From Neckera pumila (lineage: Eukaryota > Streptophyta > Bryopsida > Hypnales > Neckeraceae), in assembly GCA_963969595.1 (NCBI GenBank), contig OZ018408.1:9297823-9361822 (forward strand): DNA of 64,000 nucleotides, in the 5' to 3' direction. How positions within the stretch are numbered: the first letter of the stretch is position 1; the number at the start of each line of letters is the position of its first letter. Below, piece after piece: positions 58,102 to 64,000 of the stretch. The translations under genes were made by a program, and so were the position numbers. The notes beneath the pieces were generated by a model, which was given only the letters and a program-made list of their open reading frames with translations, was not told the DNA's origin and did no database searches.

Positions 58102-58249
58102 TTAACCCTTGAAGGATGTTGAGGATCAAAAGTGTCCAATGGATAACTTCGTTGTTCAATATAAAAACAAATAATGCACCTATTGATTCAATTATTGGAG
58201 CATTTTAGTGACTACCTTGGTCACGGGGGCCTTGTCCTTCAAGGATTAA
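58102..58249 (+). mobile_element. C-family TTAA element, short complete copy (148 bp)
   Basis: It begins TTAACCCTTGAAGGATG and ends TTGTCCTTCAAGGATTAA, good inverted ends including TTAA. The right TTAA also starts a further C-like left end (TTAACCTACAAACAATGG). Confidence 0.68.
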
Positions 58250-59894
58250 CCTACAAACAATGGTGTGGATTGAAAGTGTTTGATTGATGACTTTAGAAGT
58301 TCTTGTGGCTCACTAAACTCTTCATTTTCATCCAACATTTTTTTGCCCTTATATCAAGGGCCATCAAAATTAGTGGAAAGACTTTCTTCTGCCGATTGAA
58401 TGCGCTTATATTTTTGCACGCAAAAAAATTCCAAAAACCAAGTAGATTGCTTCAAGAACATTTGTTATGTATGAAAATATCCGAAATGGAGTAGGACCTT
58501 TGAGGAGTGTCATGTTCACAAATTTGTTTATCAAGGCTTAATTCTTTCTAGTGGCATTGCAAATTAGGACACCTAATTTTTGCTAATTTTACAGTACAAC
58601 ACTTTGTAGAGTATTTTTCTAATTTCCTAACACTTAACCTTCCAGCCCGTCACCTTCTAAGGTTGAAGTCCAATCCAATCAGAATTTCTATTGAGTCATT
58701 TTATGTCCATTGATTTTGATTCTCCTAATATGAATTGATGGTTGCAGAGAAAGTGTACAATGAATGGTCCACCAATTGTCTATTCCTATTACAAAAAACA
58801 AACATCCAAGTTCCTCATCATGGAGGAATTTTAGTATAACCACTATGCACATGCAAAAGCTTTATTCCGTGGGCCTTTATTCCAAGTTACAACTGAAAAA
58901 TCATTTTGGTACAGAGGGAGTATATTTTATTAACTATAGAGTTAGTTAAGTCAAATTTCCTTCAATATATAAATTGTATTAAGTCCACTAGTAAATTATT
59001 TTCAATTCATTAATAAGATCAATACCATGAGAAAAAAAAGCCATTTATCATTGTACTTGTGTTGCAATATGGATTTCTGTTACACACGTCATGATAATTT
59101 TTGTATGGGACTACATGAATATTAAGTTTTTGGACCCTAATTTGGATTTGCTTTTAGACTTTATCATTACGAGTGAATATGGCAAGATGAAGGAGGTGTT
59201 TCTTCTAGGGAGAAAAATGAACCTTATTTTGGAGGAAGTAGTTGAGGTCTTTTAAATGATTCCAGGTAGAAACCGATTGACACTGATTACCAAATTCACT
59301 CTTGAAGAAAAGACTTGTGTATTTGGATTAAATCCAAACAATGCAAGGACCGTTGCAGGATAGGACCTTAAGTAGATTAAAAATAAAGAATTTGTGGTTT
59401 GAATCATCTACCTCAAGTCCTCAACCAATAGTCCTTTTGTGCTATCTAACCAAAAGTTGGAACGGACAAAAGGATTCATACTAGTCTCTTGTCCTAGAAT
59501 AGAAAACAATTTAATTGGAATTACCTAATTTATATTATGTATTAGGTGAGCTATAAATGAAGAAGAATCATATTCATATGACTTTGGTCTCATCTTCTCT
59601 TTTTTCCATGATTTGTACACATGCCCCAATCAATTTGATTGTTCTAACCTTAGCTATGAGGGAGCCATCACTGGTGACTTGATCAATTGATAGCCCATCT
59701 ATACTTGTACCTAAACCTATCTTTCTTTTGATTATATATACCAGAAATAAATAACAAATGCAAGAGATGCAATAGATTACCAATTTGGAGATTGATGCCT
59801 ACAAGTCTAAACAAACTGCATGGGAAACACGGGAAAAGGTGCTTGAGACTTTTAAAATAGAGACCCTGAAATGTATCAAGTGATCAAAGGAAGC
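58250..59894. other. AT-rich intergenic DNA, begins with a C-like fragment
   Basis: 58246-58320 resembles the left part of 28556-28760 (CAAACAATGGTGTGGA). The rest gives no recognisable gene or element end. Confidence 0.35.
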
Positions 59895-60139
59895 CATTAG
59901 AGAAAATCTAGGCTCTGTGGAGGGCCATTTGACTTTCGGCTGCGGTGCAATAGTAGTGAAATAAAAATATTTTTTTCAATATATTTTTTGAAAAAAATAA
60001 AAATAAAATAATACTTTTTCAATCTCCAATCCAACGGGGCACACACTAGCAAGATTCTCTGTGACAAACTTTGAGTTGATTTTTTTTCCATTTGCACACA
60101 GTCAAACGGCCCTCCAAAGAGCTGAAATTTTCTCTAATG
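59895..60139. mobile_element. B-family TIR element B5 (245 bp)
   Basis: The left CATTAGAGAAAATCTAGGC and right GAAATTTTCTCTAATG are inverted ends, with GGAGGGCCATTTGACT / AGTCAAACGGCCCTCC inside them. The flanks show no direct duplication. Confidence 0.78.
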
Positions 60140-62766
60140 CTTGCAGCTAGGAAATAGGAACATCTTACCGTACAATTGAAGACGCAGGAGACTATCAATA
60201 CTTTGAAGTTACCTAAAAAAAATGCAAAAAGAAGTTAATACCTTTGAAGAGTGAGCTAAACAAGACCGTCATACAGTTGGAGGCCCAAATATTAGCCAAG
60301 ATGTTTGAGGATTTCCAATGCCACTCAAGCCATTGACAATTTGCATACCAATGTACAATTGCTGATTTGTACAAATGATTAACTGCATCCAGAGTTTGAG
60401 AAGGTAGTCAACTTCACCATTGGGTTGCAATGTGCTATTAAACACCAATTTTTTCCCTATATTGAGCATATGAGCTTCAATGTGATATTTGCTTGAGTAT
60501 GTTCAACTTTCACAAACACTAGCAGTTATCAAAGGATGATGCGTGGGAGACGGTTGTTAAGTTTGACATCATGCAAAACCTTATTTGTAATTTGTTGGCA
60601 CCAGTGATTTGACCTTAACCAATTGGTTTGGGTTCTTTTATCATATTGCTCATGTGGAAGCTCAAACCTTATTTTATTGTATTAACTTGGAAAAAGAACT
60701 TGATTAACATAGGCAAGTCAATTTGTCTACTTTGCCCAATTGGGGTATTTGTATCAAAAACCATTAAGCTCAAGTTGATTCAAATGTATTAGCCCAAGGA
60801 GTTATCTGAGAGAAATGGAAACATAAATTTATACAATTACATGATATTAAGAAGAATTGGGGTGACTCAATAGCTATCATCCATTCATTACTAGTAGTTG
60901 TAATGAATCATGAGGTGGTAGCACAGCATGGTGAGTTGAATGGCAGCAAATATGCAACAAACTTATGTGTACTTGTGTAAGATCCTTGATGCTTATGCTT
61001 GAGGAAATGTACTTAATTATTCATCACACTAAGGAGATAGCAATGTTCAAATTGTCGTTGCCATCCTATAAATCTGCAGTTTGACTAACATCCAAGACTC
61101 CGATTCAAGGTTCATCTCTTATTTGCCAATTCTTGGTTCAATATTATAACATGTACAATGTCATGGCGGTAATAAAATCAATTCCTTCTTGTAAAGACCT
61201 AGAATAGCTAGTGGAGGATTATGGATTATTAGTATTAGAAGATGTACCATATGACAAATTTTATCTACATATATCCTTAGATTGGCAATGGGATATTGAT
61301 GTATCTTCTAATATTGGTGTAAATGGGACTCCAATACCGCAATTGATTTTGTAGAGTATAATTGGCCAAAAATACCAAGAGTATTTGATACTCCAACATC
61401 ATGTACCTGGGCCTATAAATACTTTCATGAGAAGTATATCTCACACACTGATCCAATATGTTTTTGAGCAACTATTTTCTGTGGTTTCTTCAAGACGGTA
61501 TGTGAAACCTACAACATTATCATCAATGTCAACAAATTTAATATCTTACGACCAGAGTTTCAAATCTTAATAAAATTTATGAATTAAAACGCTAGTTGGC
61601 ATTGAATATTAGAAGCCATCGCTATTACTCGTTTTTTATGGGGAACACACTTTTGCTTTATTAATGAGTTCACAACAACTTATTATGTTCCTGTGACAAA
61701 ATGGCTAATATACTACTAATACACCAATAACCAAAGATTGCTTGAGCAAGACAAGGATGTCAATAAAGCATATAAAAAAGCATTTTTGAAGTGGATGCGC
61801 CAACAAGACCACGACTGGAACAAGAGACCCAAATATCATTGATGCATGGGGACGTCAACAGACTAAGTAGGGGGCTATGTAGAGTAAACTTGCCAATCAC
61901 AACACAAACAAAATTCAAATCTTTCTCCACATAAGTATAAAGACTTGCATATTTTGAAATTTGGCATGACTATTAAATGCCATATTAAAATTCACCTTCA
62001 AAAACAGAATGCAAAAAGATTTTTTCTTACAAATTTTATTGCAATTAAAAGGCAATGAAGCTGAAATCTAGTTAAACAATTCCTAACAACCCTTCACCGC
62101 ACAGCATGTGGTCATTAGGCGATGATACAAAATTTTGTTCCCCTTGCAATTGAATTGGTAGGTGAATTGTATGGTTACTATTTGGTAAATGGCAACGGTT
62201 GTTGTCCGATTTTTGGAAGTGTGCAATAAATGGCAGGTTTATTCTGGTTATAATTCTAGTTAGAAACCCCTATTTCTAGGGGCTTTAGAAAATACGGGGA
62301 ACTTCTTTCCTAAATATGAGCATAGATAGGGAAACTACTTAAAATTTGCAATATTTTTCTAAAGATTCACTTGTATATGTAAATTTTATATTAATATATA
62401 TTATATGTTTCTATGCTTACCTAGCCTGTTGCATGAAGATAATTCACTTTGTAAAAGTCTAGAAGGTTAGGGTTCACCTTGATTTTGGTGAATGTTTCCG
62501 CTCACAAATCTTGGTGGCATCAAAAAATTCAAAATTATTGTTAGTGCCTGCATATGAGTATTTGTTGTAAGTGGATACTTGTGCTGCTAATGATTGTTGC
62601 CAAAAGATTGAAATTGCATTGTGCATAGTTGTCATCGATTCACAAAATCACCTTGGACCTGCTCAACATACAATATCATGTTGTGTCAACAAGGTGGCTG
62701 AAGAATGTTGATAGGTATGCAAAGTATTTATTCTGGGATTCTAACAAACGATCCAATATATCATAG
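60140..62766. other. Intergenic DNA, possibly decayed mobile-element sequence
   Basis: About 2.6 kb with broken frames on both strands. Composition is less extreme than in the repeats, as if once coding, but I could not match it to a family. Upstream parts of the LINE that follows may be included. Confidence 0.3.
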
Positions 62767-64000
62767 TTGTTGGTGAATGGAGAGATTATCACTAGTCAGG
62801 GGGATAAGTCAAAGGTCATCATAGAATTCTATACCAATTTATACAAAGCAGACCTAGAAATGACAGAGGTCTTAGAAGCAAGGGAGACAGTACTGAGTAG
62901 TGTACTTTGCATTGTCACTGATGCCCCACACAAGGTTCTCCCAAATCCACTCACAATCTGGAGTTGCAAAACTTCATCAAAGAACTCCCAATAGGGAAGA
63001 TGACTGAAGAAGTCAATATACCAACAGACTTCTTCAAATTGTACTTAGAGGCGGTGAAGGATGAATTATTAGAAGCTGTGAAAGAGGTCTTACGGATAGG
63101 CAAATTTTCCAAGGGCTACAACAATGGCATCATAGCCTTCATACCGAAAGGAGGTGATACTTGTCTTATAAAAATTATTGCCCCATTATCCTGTTATCTT
63201 CATTTTATAAGTTGGTAGTGAAGGTGCTAGCACAATGGCTACAAACTATATTATCAGAGATTGTGAGGCCAAATCAAACAGGATTTGTCCAAGGGAGATG
63301 TATACTAGATAATGTGTTTTGGGCCCAGGAATCCATGCATTATGCAAAGGAATCAAGCCAAGATCTCACCCTATTGCTACTAGATTTCAAAAAGGCCTAT
63401 GACCGCATATCATGGGCTTATAAGGAAGTAGTAATATAAAAAAGGGGATTCCATCATAATTTCATAAAAGGACTGATGGCCCTTTATAAGAATGCCACAT
63501 CTTTGATGCTAGTCAATGGAGAATTAGGTGGTGAATTCAAGATATCCCAGTCAGTGAAACAAGGGTGCTCACTTGCCTCCTTCTTATTTGTGGTTGTTTT
63601 GGATGCATTGGGATATATGCTGGCAGATGAGAAATATAGAATCAGAGGGCTTTAGATACCGTGGGGATGGAATTGTTAGATGCTTACTATGCCGGTAACG
63701 CATCATTAACCCTTGAGTTTATGGTGTGTTGTCAACATTTTGTTTGGCAACAAGTTCAAAAATTAATTGGATATGTCTGCAGCTATATGGGACATCAACA
63801 AATCCTAAAACTAAAACATAGAGGGAAGAAATAGGTCTTATATGGGTGGAAGAGGGACAAGGTGTGAGGTACTTGGGACCTCTTGTAGGGTTCCATCTTC
63901 CATCTAATACCAAGACAATCCCTCTTATAGCATCCTTTAAAAAAAAGTTAGGAAATTGGGTTGCAAAGACTATTTTGTTGGCGGGATGCATTCTTATTTG
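62767..64000 (+). pseudogene. Decayed LINE (L1-type) reverse transcriptase, runs off right edge
   Basis: Typical plant LINE RT motifs appear in order across several frames: FIPKGGD (about 63140), LSSFYKLVVKVLAQWL (63190-63240), PNQTGFVQGRCILDNV (about 63275-63320), LLLDFKKAYDRISW (63375-63415), VKQGCSLASFLFVVVLDAL (63555-63610) and, near the window end, GQGVRYLGPLVGFHLP. The first catalytic aspartate (in LLLDF) is kept, but the normally YADD box reads YAGN at 63688-63699. Frameshifts at about 62980 and 63170 and stops at 63437 and 63654 also rule out activity. Confidence 0.85.

Overview
The window looks like a plant nuclear chromosome segment. It carries three plant-type genes far apart in a very AT-rich, transposon-filled background: an intron-containing NAD kinase, an intronless MBOAT-type wax synthase and an intronless Pelota. 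The genes do not settle the species. A bryophyte or other early-diverging land plant would fit, but that is a guess.

Layout. 1-3253 (minus strand): the 5' half of an NADK1-like NAD kinase gene, seven exons with matching phases, running off the left edge before the catalytic domain. 4.3-12.4 kb: a stack of nested DNA transposons in front of the wax synthase gene (12405-13658, plus), with a second copy of that gene's upstream region at 6341-6747 that serves as an empty-site reference. 13.7-28.7 kb: mostly short non-autonomous elements, plus a 3.3 kb palindrome-rich tandem array at 21.7-25.1 kb. 29734-30870 (plus): a complete Pelota gene with telo-box motifs upstream. 31-42 kb: a less AT-rich, low-copy stretch without a recognisable gene, then a PIF/Harbinger-like element at 42058-42924. 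44-60 kb: more repeats, including a decayed Ty3/gypsy pol (50.3-53.2 kb) hit by at least four later insertions. 62.8-64 kb: a decayed LINE reverse transcriptase running off the right edge.

The strongest non-genic signal is a family of about 930 bp (called T here) bounded by TTAACCCCTAAAGGACC inverted ends, with about sixteen copies in both orientations covering roughly a fifth of the window. Two smaller families (C, about 150-220 bp; E, about 880 bp) also end in TTAA. A separate TIR family (B, about 250-490 bp, ends CATTAG...CTAATG) appears to have inserted without a target-site duplication. None of these encodes a visible transposase, so they depend on enzymes made elsewhere.

The three genes belong to unrelated housekeeping or lipid functions and do not form a cluster. 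I found no CRISPR, tRNA, rRNA or prokaryote-type system. Most short open frames in the window are chance frames in AT-rich repeats.
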